From: Lentisphaeria bacterium
GTDB taxonomy: Bacteria; Verrucomicrobiota; Lentisphaeria; Victivallales; UBA1829
Direction: 5' to 3'
Assembly (NCBI GenBank): GCA_017540385.1
Contig: JAFYBD010000222.1
Coordinates: 1 to 13,563, forward strand
Length of the DNA stretch: 13,563 nt
Positions 6,775 through 13,563 of this stretch are shown piece after piece. How positions within the stretch are numbered: the first letter of the stretch is position 1; the number at the start of each line of letters is the position of its first letter. The notes beneath the pieces were generated by a model. The model ran no database searches. It was not told the origin of the DNA and worked only from the letters and a program-made list of their open reading frames with translations. A program made the translations under genes and the position numbers.

Positions 6775-7626
6775 TTAGCCGGGGAATTCTGAGCGCATGA
6801 ACTCGGCGAGGGCGTCGTGCCAGTCGGGCATCGGGGGGCGCCCGGCGAGGCGGAGCATCATCTTGTCGAGGCGGGAGTTTTTCGGACGCGGCGCGGGACG
6901 CGGGAATTCGTCGGTGGTGCAGGGGGAAACGGCCTGCGTTTTTCCTGCGAGACGGAATATCTCCTGTGCGAACTCAAACCACGTGGCTTCGCCCTCGCAG
7001 GTGAGGTGGAACGTGCCGACGAGGTCGGGCTTCGCGAGGATGTTGCGGAGCTGACGCGCCACGGCGGTCGTCGAAGTCGGATTGCCGTGCTGGTCGGCGA
7101 CGACTTTCAGCATCGGACGCGTGCCGTCTGCGAGCGACATCATGGCGTGGACAAAACTCGGTCCACCGTGCCCGTAGAGCCAGGAGATGCGGCAGATCAC
7201 ATGGTTCGGACAATGCGTCCGAACGGCCTCTTCGCCCGCGAATTTGCTCTTGCCGTAAATCGTGTTGCCGCCGGTCGCCCGGTCGAATTCGTTGTACGGG
7301 CGGTCGGAATCGCCCTCGAAGACGTAGTCCGTGGAGATGGCGATCAACCTCACCCCGTGACGGTTGCAGGCGGCGGCGACGTTCGCGGTGCCGAACGCGT
7401 TCAGCTTGTACGCGAATTCGATCTCGGTCTCGCACTTGTCGACCGCGGTCATGGCGGCGCAGTGGATCACGGCGTCGGGCTTGTTTGCGGCCAGAAACGC
7501 GTCGAATCCGGCGGCGTCGGTGATGTCGGCTTCGGGCAGATCGGCGATCACGATCTCGCAGTCCTTGAACTCGTTCTGGAGCGTGCGGCCGAGCATGCCT
7601 TTGCCGCCGGTGATGAGGAGCTTCAT
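6775..7626 (-). CDS. rmlD: dTDP-4-dehydrorhamnose reductase
   Basis: Last step of dTDP-L-rhamnose synthesis: NAD(P)H-dependent reduction of dTDP-4-keto-L-rhamnose in the cytoplasm. At 283 residues it has the usual family length. It shows an extended short-chain dehydrogenase fold: nucleotide-binding GGKGMLG (7-13), the STDYVF segment (T99, D100, Y101) and the catalytic Tyr124-x3-Lys128 in IYGKSKF, followed by the RISWLYG strand typical of RmlD. ATG 7626 overlaps the rmlC stop by four bases and has GGAGG seven bases upstream. It is the final gene of rmlBACD; no clear terminator follows, and repeat copy 4 begins 30 bp downstream. All expected catalytic residues are present. Confidence 0.96.
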   Translation of the reverse strand: MKLLITGGKGMLGRTLQNEFKDCEIVIADLPEADITDAAGFDAFLAANKPDAVIHCAAMTAVDKCETEIEFAYKLNAFGTANVAAACNRHGVRLIAISTDYVFEGDSDRPYNEFDRATGGNTIYGKSKFAGEEAVRTHCPNHVICRISWLYGHGGPSFVHAMMSLADGTRPMLKVVADQHGNPTSTTAVARQLRNILAKPDLVGTFHLTCEGEATWFEFAQEIFRLAGKTQAVSPCTTDEFPRPAPRPKNSRLDKMMLRLAGRPPMPDWHDALAEFMRSEFPG

Positions 7627-8180
7627 TTCACGTCCTCCCACGGTTCGATCTGTGCGAGCAACGGGTGTTTTTTGTCCTTTTCGGAGAGCAGAGCCTTGCT
7701 CACATCGATGCGCCAGTCGATGCCGATGGCGGGATCGCTGAACAGCACGCCGCGGTCGGCGGCCGGCGCGTAGGGATTGTCGCACTTGTACGCGAAAACC
7801 GCCTCGTCGCTGAGCACGGCGAACCCGTGGGCGAACCCGCGCGGGATGTACAGCTGGCGCTTGTTTTCGCCGGAGAGCTCGACCGCGACGTGTTTGCCGA
7901 AGGTGGGCGAACCTTTGCGGATGTCGACCGCCACGTCCAGCACGGTGCCGGCGATGGCGCGGACGATCTTCGCCTGCGTGTACGGTGCGGCCTGATAATG
8001 CAGCCCGCGGAGCACGCCGTAACACGATTTGGATTCGTTGTCCTGGACCCATTTGTTGGTGATGCCGGCGGCCTCGAACGCCGCCTGATTCCAGGATTCG
8101 AAGAAATAGCCCCGTGCGTCGCCGAAGACTTTCGGCTCGATGATGAGCACGCCGGGGAGTGCTGTTTCGATGATGTTCAT
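7623..8180 (-). CDS. rmlC: dTDP-4-dehydrorhamnose 3,5-epimerase
   Basis: Converts dTDP-4-keto-6-deoxy-D-glucose to dTDP-4-keto-L-rhamnose by double epimerisation at C3 and C5. The 185-residue cupin has the family hallmarks: the N-terminal GDARGYFFESW (20-30), catalytic-base region VLRGLHYQ with His61, beta-barrel strands through YIPRGFAHGFAVLSD (111-125), and Tyr131 in the FAYKCDNPY segment. It overlaps rmlA upstream and rmlD downstream by four bases each, so the three are translationally coupled. RfbC is the equivalent name. Confidence 0.96.
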   Translation of the reverse strand: MNIIETALPGVLIIEPKVFGDARGYFFESWNQAAFEAAGITNKWVQDNESKSCYGVLRGLHYQAAPYTQAKIVRAIAGTVLDVAVDIRKGSPTFGKHVAVELSGENKRQLYIPRGFAHGFAVLSDEAVFAYKCDNPYAPAADRGVLFSDPAIGIDWRIDVSKALLSEKDKKHPLLAQIEPWEDVK

Positions 8181-9043
8181 TCGTCAATCAACCTCAGAAG
8201 ATATTGTCCGTATTCGGTTTTGAGCATATCCTGCACGCTGTCGCGCACGTCGTCGGCGGTCATCCAGCCGTTTTCGTAGGCGATCTCCTGCAGGCAGGCG
8301 ATCTGGAGTCCCTGACGCGTCTCGACCGTGCGGATGAAGTTCGCGGCGTCGAGCATGCTGTCGTGCGTGCCGGTGTCGAGCCAGGCGTAGCCGCGCTTGA
8401 AAATCTCGACATGGAGCTGGCCGCGGCTCAGATATTCGTTGTTCACGGCGGTGATCTCGAGCTCGCCGCGAGCGGACGGCTTGATGCTTTTCGCGATGTT
8501 CACGACGTCGTTGTCGTAGAAATACAGCCCGGTCACGGCGTAGTTCGATTTCGGCTTTGCGGGTTTCTCTTCGATGGAGATCGCTTTCCCCTCGGAATCG
8601 AATTCGACCACGCCGAAGCGTTCCGGGTCGCACACATGATAGCCGAAAACGGTCGCGCCGACCTCGCGGTCTGCGGCGTTGTGCAGGAGTTTGCTGAGAT
8701 TGGCACCGTAGAAGATGTTGTCGCCGAGCACGAGCGCCACTCGGTCGGAGCCGATGAACTCTTCGCCGATCAGGAATGCCTGCGCGAGCCCTTCCGGTTT
8801 CGGCTGGACGGCGTAGCTGAAATTCACGCCGAAGCGCGAGCCGTCGCCCAGCAGTCTCTGGAAACTCGCCTGGTCCTCCGGCGTGGTGATAATCAGAAGG
8901 TCACGGATGCCCGCCAGCATGAGCACGCTGATCGGGTAGTAGACCATCGGTTTGTCGTACACGCCGAGGAGCTGCTTCGAGACGCCGCGGGTGATCGGGT
9001 GAAGACGCGTGCCCGCGCCGCCTGCTAAAACGATGCCTTTCAT
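8177..9043 (-). CDS. rmlA: Glucose-1-phosphate thymidylyltransferase
   Basis: Joins glucose-1-phosphate and dTTP to give dTDP-glucose, the entry step of the pathway. It has 288 residues, normal for the short RmlA family. The N-terminal nucleotidyl-transfer motif LAGGAGTRLHPIT (6-18) with VSKQLLGVYDKP (21-32), the metal-binding LGDNIFYG (Asp108) and the EEKP segment are all visible. The start at ATG 9043 has AGGAG six bases upstream, inside the end of rmlB, and only one base separates it from the rmlB stop. In related enzymes dTDP-rhamnose is a feedback inhibitor; that cannot be judged here. Confidence 0.96.
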   Translation of the reverse strand: MKGIVLAGGAGTRLHPITRGVSKQLLGVYDKPMVYYPISVLMLAGIRDLLIITTPEDQASFQRLLGDGSRFGVNFSYAVQPKPEGLAQAFLIGEEFIGSDRVALVLGDNIFYGANLSKLLHNAADREVGATVFGYHVCDPERFGVVEFDSEGKAISIEEKPAKPKSNYAVTGLYFYDNDVVNIAKSIKPSARGELEITAVNNEYLSRGQLHVEIFKRGYAWLDTGTHDSMLDAANFIRTVETRQGLQIACLQEIAYENGWMTADDVRDSVQDMLKTEYGQYLLRLIDE

Positions 9044-9044
9044 G

Positions 9045-10109
9045 TTATTCTCCTGTCCCGAGGCGTTCCATCTTGTACGACCCGCTGAGCACGTGCGCGC
9101 ACCAGTCGTCCTTGTGTTCGAGGTACCACAGCACCGTCTTGCGGATGCCGGATTCGAACGTCTCCTGAGGCTTCCAGCCGAGTTCGCGTGCGATCTTCGA
9201 CGGGTCGATCGCATAACGCAGATCGTGGCCGGGACGGTCCTTCACGTGGACGATCTGTTCTGCGTAGGATTTGCCGTCGGCGCGCGGTCTGAGCTCATCG
9301 AGCAGCGCGCAAATCTTCTTCACGACCTCGATGTTCTTCTTCTCGTTATGACCGCCGATGTTGTACGTCTCGCCGGGAACGCCCTGCGTGGCTACGAGGT
9401 AAAGCGCCCTCGCGTGATCCTCGACATAGAGCCAGTCGCGAATCTGCAAGCCTTCACCATACACCGGAAGCCCCTTGCCGTCCAGCGCGTGCAGGATGAC
9501 CAGCGGGATGAGCTTCTCCGGGAAATGGTAGGGCCCGTAGTTGTTCGAGCAGTTCGTGACCACGGTCGGGAGCCCGAACGTGCGTTTCCACGCGCGAACC
9601 AGATGGTCACTCGACGCCTTGCTGGCGCTGTACGGCGAACTCGGCGCATACGGCGTGGTCTCGCGGAAGAAGTCCTCCGGACCGTTCAGGTCGCCGTATA
9701 CCTCATCCGTGGAAATGTGGTGGAACTTGAACCTCGCTTTACCGGCGTCGTCCAGTCCGTGATAGTATTTCCGCGCGGCTTCCAGCAGCGTGTAGGTGCC
9801 GACGATGTTGGTCTGAATGAACTCGCCCGGACCGTCGATGGAGCGGTCCACGTGGCTTTCCGCGGCGAGGTGCATCACGTGCGTTGGCTTGAACTCCGTA
9901 AACACGCGGTCGAGCTCGTCCTTGTCGCAGATGTCGACCTTCTCGAATTTGAACCGGTCGGATTTCGCGACGGGGGCGAGGTTTTCCAGATTTCCCGCGT
10001 AGGTGAGCTTGTCCACCACGCAGACGGCGTCCGGCGTGTCGTTGATGATATGCCGGGCCACGGCCGATCCGATAAATCCGGCGCCGCCGGTCACGATGAT
10101 CCGGTTCAT
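9045..10109 (-). CDS. rmlB: dTDP-glucose 4,6-dehydratase
   Basis: NAD-dependent conversion of dTDP-glucose to dTDP-4-keto-6-deoxyglucose. It has 354 residues, the standard length. The extended SDR signature is complete: GGAGFIG (8-14), HLAAESHVDRSI (80-91), the catalytic Thr134-Asp135-Glu136 in STDEVYG, and Tyr160-x3-Lys164 in YSASKASSDH. I chose ATG 10109 because the Rossmann strand MNRIIVTGG begins there and AGGAG lies about eleven bases upstream. The frame remains open upstream but with no family homology. It is the first gene of rmlBACD. Confidence 0.96.
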   Translation of the reverse strand: MNRIIVTGGAGFIGSAVARHIINDTPDAVCVVDKLTYAGNLENLAPVAKSDRFKFEKVDICDKDELDRVFTEFKPTHVMHLAAESHVDRSIDGPGEFIQTNIVGTYTLLEAARKYYHGLDDAGKARFKFHHISTDEVYGDLNGPEDFFRETTPYAPSSPYSASKASSDHLVRAWKRTFGLPTVVTNCSNNYGPYHFPEKLIPLVILHALDGKGLPVYGEGLQIRDWLYVEDHARALYLVATQGVPGETYNIGGHNEKKNIEVVKKICALLDELRPRADGKSYAEQIVHVKDRPGHDLRYAIDPSKIARELGWKPQETFESGIRKTVLWYLEHKDDWCAHVLSGSYKMERLGTGE

Positions 10110-10142
10110 TCTGTCATGTGCTCCTGTGAATTGGTCATGGTC

Positions 10143-10167
10143 CCGCCGGGAAATGGGGTTCCGGCGG
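10143..10167 (-). promoter_or_regulatory. GC-rich hairpin in the rmlB mRNA leader
   Basis: CCGCCGG (10143-10149) and CCGGCGG (10161-10167) are perfect inverted repeats around an 11-base loop, within the predicted leader of about 66 bases of the rml operon. No T tract follows on the transcribed strand, so it is not a classical terminator. It may stabilise the message or modulate translation. Confidence 0.4.
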
Positions 10168-10174
10168 CAGATTA

Positions 10175-10193
10175 TTAGAATAATATATTCTAA
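10175..10193. promoter_or_regulatory. Candidate operator palindrome over the rml -10 box
   Basis: TTAGAAT (10175-10181), five bases AATAT, ATTCTAA (10187-10193): a perfect 7+7 bp inverted repeat covering the rml -10 element and the expected transcription start. A dimeric repressor bound here would block the rml promoter. No regulator gene is present in the window. Confidence 0.45.
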
Positions 10194-10210
10194 ACCGGGC
10201 GAAAAGTCAA
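10182..10210 (-). promoter_or_regulatory. Sigma-70-type promoter of the rmlBACD operon
   Basis: On the minus strand TTGACT (10210-10205, five of six consensus bases) and TATATT (10187-10182) are spaced by exactly 17 bases. Transcription should start near 10175. It is back-to-back with the kinase promoter: the two -35 boxes are only nine bases apart. Confidence 0.8.
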
Positions 10211-10219
10211 GCTCCGGGG

Positions 10220-10248
10220 TTGCATTTCGGGCGAATCCAGTGTATATT
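10220..10248 (+). promoter_or_regulatory. Sigma-70-type promoter of the kinase-uridylyltransferase operon
   Basis: TTGCAT (10220-10225, four of six) and TATATT (10243-10248), with 17 bases between. The transcript would start near 10255, about 46 bases before the ATG at 10301. The -10 hexamer is the same TATATT found at the other predicted promoters of the window. Confidence 0.75.
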
Positions 10249-10300
10249 TTCGGAACGGGCGCACAATTATCGCCCGGATCAACCACGCAGAGGACCATTC

Positions 10301-11302
10301 ATGATCATTCGGGAAAAAGCATATCCGCGGGCTGCGCTCATCGGCAATCCCTCGGACGGATATTTCGGCAAGACCATCGCGTTCGTATTCCGCAACTACT
10401 CGGCCGAGGTCACGCTGTACGAGTCGCCGAACCTGGAGATTCTGCCGTCGGTGCTGGATTACAACACCTACGAGAACATGGCCGACCTCAGCGCGAGCAT
10501 CGTGAAGTTCGGCTACTACGGCGGCATCCGCCTGCTGAAAGCCTGCGTGAAGACGTTCCACACCTACTGTCAGACCGCCGGCATCCGCCTGAGCGACGAC
10601 AATTTCACGCTGCGGTACCAGTCCGACATCCCGAACCGCCTGGGCATGGCGGGTTCCTCCGCGATCATCACAGCCACCATGCGGGCCATGATCCGGTTTT
10701 TCGGGATCGAGATACCGAAGCCGATCCTCGCGAACCTGGTGCTCTCGGTCGAGCTGGACGAACTCGGCATCAAGGCCGGGCTTCAGGACCGCGTAGCCCA
10801 GGTGTACCAGACGCCGATCTACATGGATTTCAACAAGGCGCACATGGAGCAGTACGGCTACGGCATCTACGAGCCCATCGAGATACCCGACGACGTGCCG
10901 CTCTTCATCGCCTACCGCACCGACCTGGCCGAGGGGTCGGAGATCCTCCACAGCCGTCTCGCGCTCGACTACGAAGCGGGCGTGCCGGCTGTTCACGCCG
11001 CCATCCGCGAGTGGGCCGAACTGACCGATCGGGTCCGGGACGCTCTCGCCACGCATCGCTACGACCTGCTGCCGCCGCTCATCGACCGCAATTTCGACCT
11101 CCGCTGCGAGGTCTGCGGTTCCTCCGTGAGCCAGAAAAACCGCCGCATGGTGCAGATCGCGCGTTCGCACGGCGCCTCCGCCAAGTTCACCGGTTCCGGC
11201 GGCGCCATCATCGGCCTCTACCGCGAGGATACGTTCGATGCGATGCGCGAGGAGATGCGCGGCTACTCCATCGAGGTCATCCGGCCCGACATCATCCGCT
11301 GA
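10301..11302 (+). CDS. GHMP-family sugar kinase, glucuronokinase-like
   Basis: A 333-residue cytoplasmic small-molecule kinase with all three GHMP signatures: motif 1 IGNPSDGYFGKTIAF (14-28), the ATP-binding glycine loop PNRLGMAGSSAI (111-122), and C-terminal motif 3 KFTGSGGA (295-302). GLQDRVAQVY (160-169) and the NPSDGYFGKT form of motif 1 match, from memory, the plant glucuronokinases (D-glucuronate to glucuronate-1-phosphate) more than galactokinase, mevalonate kinase or heptose kinase HddA. It is the first gene of an operon with a GalU-type uridylyltransferase eleven bases downstream. That is the pair needed to make a UDP-sugar from a free sugar, UDP-glucuronate if the assignment holds. 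The start is ATG 10301 with AGAGGA six bases upstream. GHMP kinase is certain; substrate is inference. Confidence 0.85.
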   Translation: MIIREKAYPRAALIGNPSDGYFGKTIAFVFRNYSAEVTLYESPNLEILPSVLDYNTYENMADLSASIVKFGYYGGIRLLKACVKTFHTYCQTAGIRLSDDNFTLRYQSDIPNRLGMAGSSAIITATMRAMIRFFGIEIPKPILANLVLSVELDELGIKAGLQDRVAQVYQTPIYMDFNKAHMEQYGYGIYEPIEIPDDVPLFIAYRTDLAEGSEILHSRLALDYEAGVPAVHAAIREWAELTDRVRDALATHRYDLLPPLIDRNFDLRCEVCGSSVSQKNRRMVQIARSHGASAKFTGSGGAIIGLYREDTFDAMREEMRGYSIEVIRPDIIR

Positions 11303-11313
11303 AAGGAGCTCAC

Positions 11314-12186
11314 ATGAATCCCGTCCGCAAGGCAGTCATCCCCGCAGCCGGTTTCGGCACGCGTTTTCTCCCGTTCACCAAGGCCGTGCCGAAGGAACTC
11401 GTCCCGGTCGTCGACAAGCCGGTCATCCAGTACGTGCTGGAGGAGGCCGCGGCGTCCGGCGTCACCGAGGCCGCGATCATCGTGAGCGACGGCAAGGAGG
11501 CCATCGGACGGCATTTCGCCCCGGTGTCCGCGCTGTACGACCGGCTCCGGCACGACGGCAAGCTCGCGCTGCTCGAATCCCTCGAGGCCATCGACGGGCT
11601 CATGAAGCTGACCTACATCCCCCAGACCGAGCTGAAGGGCCTCGGCGACGCCGTGCTCCGGGCGGAGGAATTCGTCGCGGGCGAACCCTTCGCCATCCTG
11701 CTCGGCGACACCGTGACCACGTCGTCGAACGGCGTCCCGGTCACGCGTCAGCTTATCGACGCCGCCATGAAGGCCGGCGGAGCCGTGACCGCGCTGGAAC
11801 GTGTTCCCCGCGAGCTCACGAACCGTTACGGCGTGGTCGACGGAGTCGAGGACCCCGACGGGCTCGTGCATGTGAAGACGTTCGTGGAGAAACCGGCTCC
11901 CGAGGAAGCGCCCTCGAATCTCGCGATCGCGAGCCGTTACGTGATGACGCCGGAGATTTTCGGATTCCTGCGCAACGGCAAGCCGGGGAAGGGCGGCGAA
12001 ATCCAGCTCACGGACGCCATGCGCGCGCTGTGCGCCGTCCAGCCGATGTTCGGACTGGTGTTCCGCGGCCGTCGCCACGATGTCGGCAGCAAGCTCGATT
12101 TCGTGAAGGCCACGCTCGAATTCGCGCTGGCCCGGCCGGAATTCCACGACGCGCTCGCCGAATGGCTGAAGGACCTCCGGACATGA
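11314..12186 (+). CDS. galU: UTP-sugar-1-phosphate uridylyltransferase, GalU type
   Basis: Transfers UMP from UTP to a sugar-1-phosphate, classically glucose-1-phosphate to give UDP-glucose. It has 290 residues, as expected for bacterial GalU. Visible are the signature IPAAGFGTRFLPFTKAVPKE (9-28) with LVPVVDKPVIQYV, LLGDT with metal-ligand Asp132, VEKP (191-194), GGEIQLTDAM (227-236), and HDVGSKLDFVKA, where GalU proteins usually have KLGY rather than KLDF. ATG 11314 has AGGAG five bases upstream. It follows the kinase by eleven bases and overlaps the next gene by four. Since its partner kinase would make a sugar-1-phosphate, its preference may be broader than glucose (inference). Confidence 0.92.
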   Translation: MNPVRKAVIPAAGFGTRFLPFTKAVPKELVPVVDKPVIQYVLEEAAASGVTEAAIIVSDGKEAIGRHFAPVSALYDRLRHDGKLALLESLEAIDGLMKLTYIPQTELKGLGDAVLRAEEFVAGEPFAILLGDTVTTSSNGVPVTRQLIDAAMKAGGAVTALERVPRELTNRYGVVDGVEDPDGLVHVKTFVEKPAPEEAPSNLAIASRYVMTPEIFGFLRNGKPGKGGEIQLTDAMRALCAVQPMFGLVFRGRRHDVGSKLDFVKATLEFALARPEFHDALAEWLKDLRT

Positions 12187-13563
12187 CCTCGTCCGGGGGG
12201 CGTTTCGCGCGTTTTTCGGGGTGGCTCCGCGGGAGAAACCCGCTGCCGGACCCCGCGCGTCCCCTGTCCCGTCCGACTCCGTCCGAACTCGTCGTCTGGA
12301 TTCTCTTCGTTGCGGTCACGCTGCTGGCCGTCTGCTTCCACGAACCCTGGCGCGACGAGGCGCAGGGATTCCTGATCGTCCGCGACAATACGCTCCCCGG
12401 GCTGATCCTGCACATGCGGGACGAAAGCCAGTTCCTGCTGTGGTTCCTCTTCACCTGGCCGTTCGTGCGTCTCTGCGGTCTCCCGATCTTCGGCGTGAAC
12501 CTCCTGCACTGGGCGGTCTCCTGCGCCACGGCGTTCCTGATCCTGCGCCGGGCGCCGTTCCGGCTGCTCACGCGCGCCGCCCTGATCTTCAGCGTCGTTT
12601 TCGCGTTCGAATACACCGTGATCGCGCGCCACTACGCGCTGGGGCTCCTCCTCCTCGCGATCCTGCTGGTGAACTGGCGCAACCGCTTCCGCGCGCCGGT
12701 ATGGTTCGCCTGCGGGATCGCGCTCTGCGCCTCGACCAATCTGCTGGTGTGGGTGTGTCTCGGCGGACTCTGCGCCGCCATCGGATACGAGGTCGTCGCC
12801 CGAAAGCTCTTCACCCGCCGGATCGCGCTCGCGATCGTCGTCGCCGTCGCGGGATTCCTGCTCGCCCTCGCGGAGATTTACAATGGCCGCGGCGGGTTCG
12901 GTTCGTCGTATGTGAGCCGTCGCGGGGGCGCGCTGATCGGGCATGTGCAGGAACGCATCCTTTATGCGGTCGAATCCGTCTCCGGCCTCACGTATCTCCC
13001 GGCCGCGCTCTGGTCCGTCTGCCTGCTCGCGGCCGTGCTGTATTTCGCCTGGAAATCCCGCTCCGCGCTCGTATGCTTCCTGACCTGCCTCGTCCTGACG
13101 TTCTCGCTTCAGCTCGTCGGGGGGTTCCACTCCATGCGCCACCTCGGATTCCTGCTCGCCGGCGTCGTGGCCTCCTGCTGGATCGCGTCGTCCGGAGACG
13201 ACCGGGGATTCGCGTTCCTCTCGAAGCTCCCCGCACGGATCCAGGCCGCCATCCCCGTCCTCGCGGGATGCGCCGCGGCCGTCCTGCTGGCGATCCAGGT
13301 TGCCGTGCTGCCGTTCTTCGTGTGGTGCGAGGTGAATTATCCCTTCTCGCACGGACGCGCCACCGCGCGGTTCATCCGCGAGAACATCCCCCCGGAGGTC
13401 CCGATGTACTGCTTCACGGCGCGTTCGAACACCTCGGTCCTGCCGGGGCTGCCCGGCCGCCGCTTTTTCATTTTCGACCGCATGGAATACGGCACCTACT
13501 CCAAATGGGGGCGCATCGAGGGGGCCTCGATGAAGCAGATGGCGGATTTCGCGGCGGAGCACC
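12183..13563 (+). CDS. Multi-pass membrane glycosyltransferase, GT-C type (C-terminus cut by window edge)
   Basis: I translated it directly: 460 codons open to the window edge, starting MTSSGGRFAR in an ATGA overlap with galU. It is very hydrophobic, with membrane segments at about 36-52, 83-100, 104-122, 131-145, 150-163, 173-200, 213-231, 272-290, 296-313, 319-335 and 355-380. After the first helix comes EPWRDEAQ (54-61). The acidic Asp58-Glu59 pair in the first periplasmic loop is the catalytic or metal-binding hallmark of GT-C transferases (PMT/ArnT-like) that take sugar from a polyprenyl phosphate. ARHYALGLLLL (148-158) also recurs in uncharacterised GT-C proteins. A soluble periplasmic segment seems to begin after residue 385. 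Its place in a nucleotide-sugar operon supports transfer of sugars to a surface glycan or lipid. Acceptor and donor are unknown. Confidence 0.82.
   Translation, partial: MTSSGGRFARFSGWLRGRNPLPDPARPLSRPTPSELVVWILFVAVTLLAVCFHEPWRDEAQGFLIVRDNTLPGLILHMRDESQFLLWFLFTWPFVRLCGLPIFGVNLLHWAVSCATAFLILRRAPFRLLTRAALIFSVVFAFEYTVIARHYALGLLLLAILLVNWRNRFRAPVWFACGIALCASTNLLVWVCLGGLCAAIGYEVVARKLFTRRIALAIVVAVAGFLLALAEIYNGRGGFGSSYVSRRGGALIGHVQERILYAVESVSGLTYLPAALWSVCLLAAVLYFAWKSRSALVCFLTCLVLTFSLQLVGGFHSMRHLGFLLAGVVASCWIASSGDDRGFAFLSKLPARIQAAIPVLAGCAAAVLLAIQVAVLPFFVWCEVNYPFSHGRATARFIRENIPPEVPMYCFTARSNTSVLPGLPGRRFFIFDRMEYGTYSKWGRIEGASMKQMADFAAEH

Noticed and set aside
10003..12186. 727-codon plus-strand frame that ends as GalU
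   Set aside because: The first two thirds are out of frame with the kinase and Arg/His-rich. The true GalU start is ATG 11314 with AGGAG; this is not a fusion protein.
11937..13562. 541-codon minus-strand frame at the right edge
   Set aside because: It is antisense to galU and the membrane glycosyltransferase. Its extreme Glu/Arg/Asp richness is the mirror of a hydrophobic gene.

Overview
This is a GC-rich bacterial window (about 60-65% GC by eye in the genes) with compact, overlapping operons and good Shine-Dalgarno sites. A distinctly AT-rich island lies at about 4890-6490. The gene content is cell-envelope work: an export pump, two lipoproteins, nucleotide-sugar synthesis and a membrane glycosyltransferase. 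Nothing here fixes the taxon. The GC, the unusual lipoproteins and the structured repeats would suit a PVC-group bacterium (Lentisphaerota/Kiritimatiellota-like), but that is a weak inference.

Left part (1-3574, minus strand): two overlapping genes for the halves of a heterodimeric ABC exporter. Their ATPase motifs are asymmetric in a complementary way: the downstream half has a catalytic Walker B Glu but an altered signature, and the upstream half has a perfect LSGGQ but Asp in place of the catalytic Glu. The upstream half is split by a single-base frameshift near 3156-3163. The downstream half runs off the left edge. A divergently transcribed lipoprotein hydrolase (3742-4626, plus) follows, behind a near-consensus sigma-70 promoter.

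Middle (4627-6774): four copies of a roughly 76-86 bp structured repeat. Two lie in forward orientation left of the AT-rich island and two in reverse orientation right of it. The island carries one convincing gene, an orphan lipoprotein (5067-6026, minus) with two copies of a 17-residue C-terminal repeat. About 450 bp next to it hold no gene I can defend, but do hold a long AT-rich inverted repeat.

Right part (6775-13563): a complete rmlBACD operon for dTDP-L-rhamnose (minus, 10109 to 6775). It is divergent from a plus-strand operon of a GHMP kinase resembling plant glucuronokinases, a GalU-type UTP-sugar-1-phosphate uridylyltransferase, and a multi-pass membrane protein of GT-C type that runs off the right edge. 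The two operons share a 191 bp intergenic region with back-to-back promoters, both TTGNNN-17-TATATT. A perfect 7+7 bp inverted repeat sits on the rml -10 box. Together these genes would supply dTDP-rhamnose and UDP-glucose or UDP-glucuronate for a surface glycan, with a lipid-linked-sugar transferase at the end.

I see no defence system, CRISPR array, integrase, transposase, tRNA or rRNA. The best candidates for something undescribed are the repeat-bounded island with its orphan lipoprotein and the kinase-uridylyltransferase pair.
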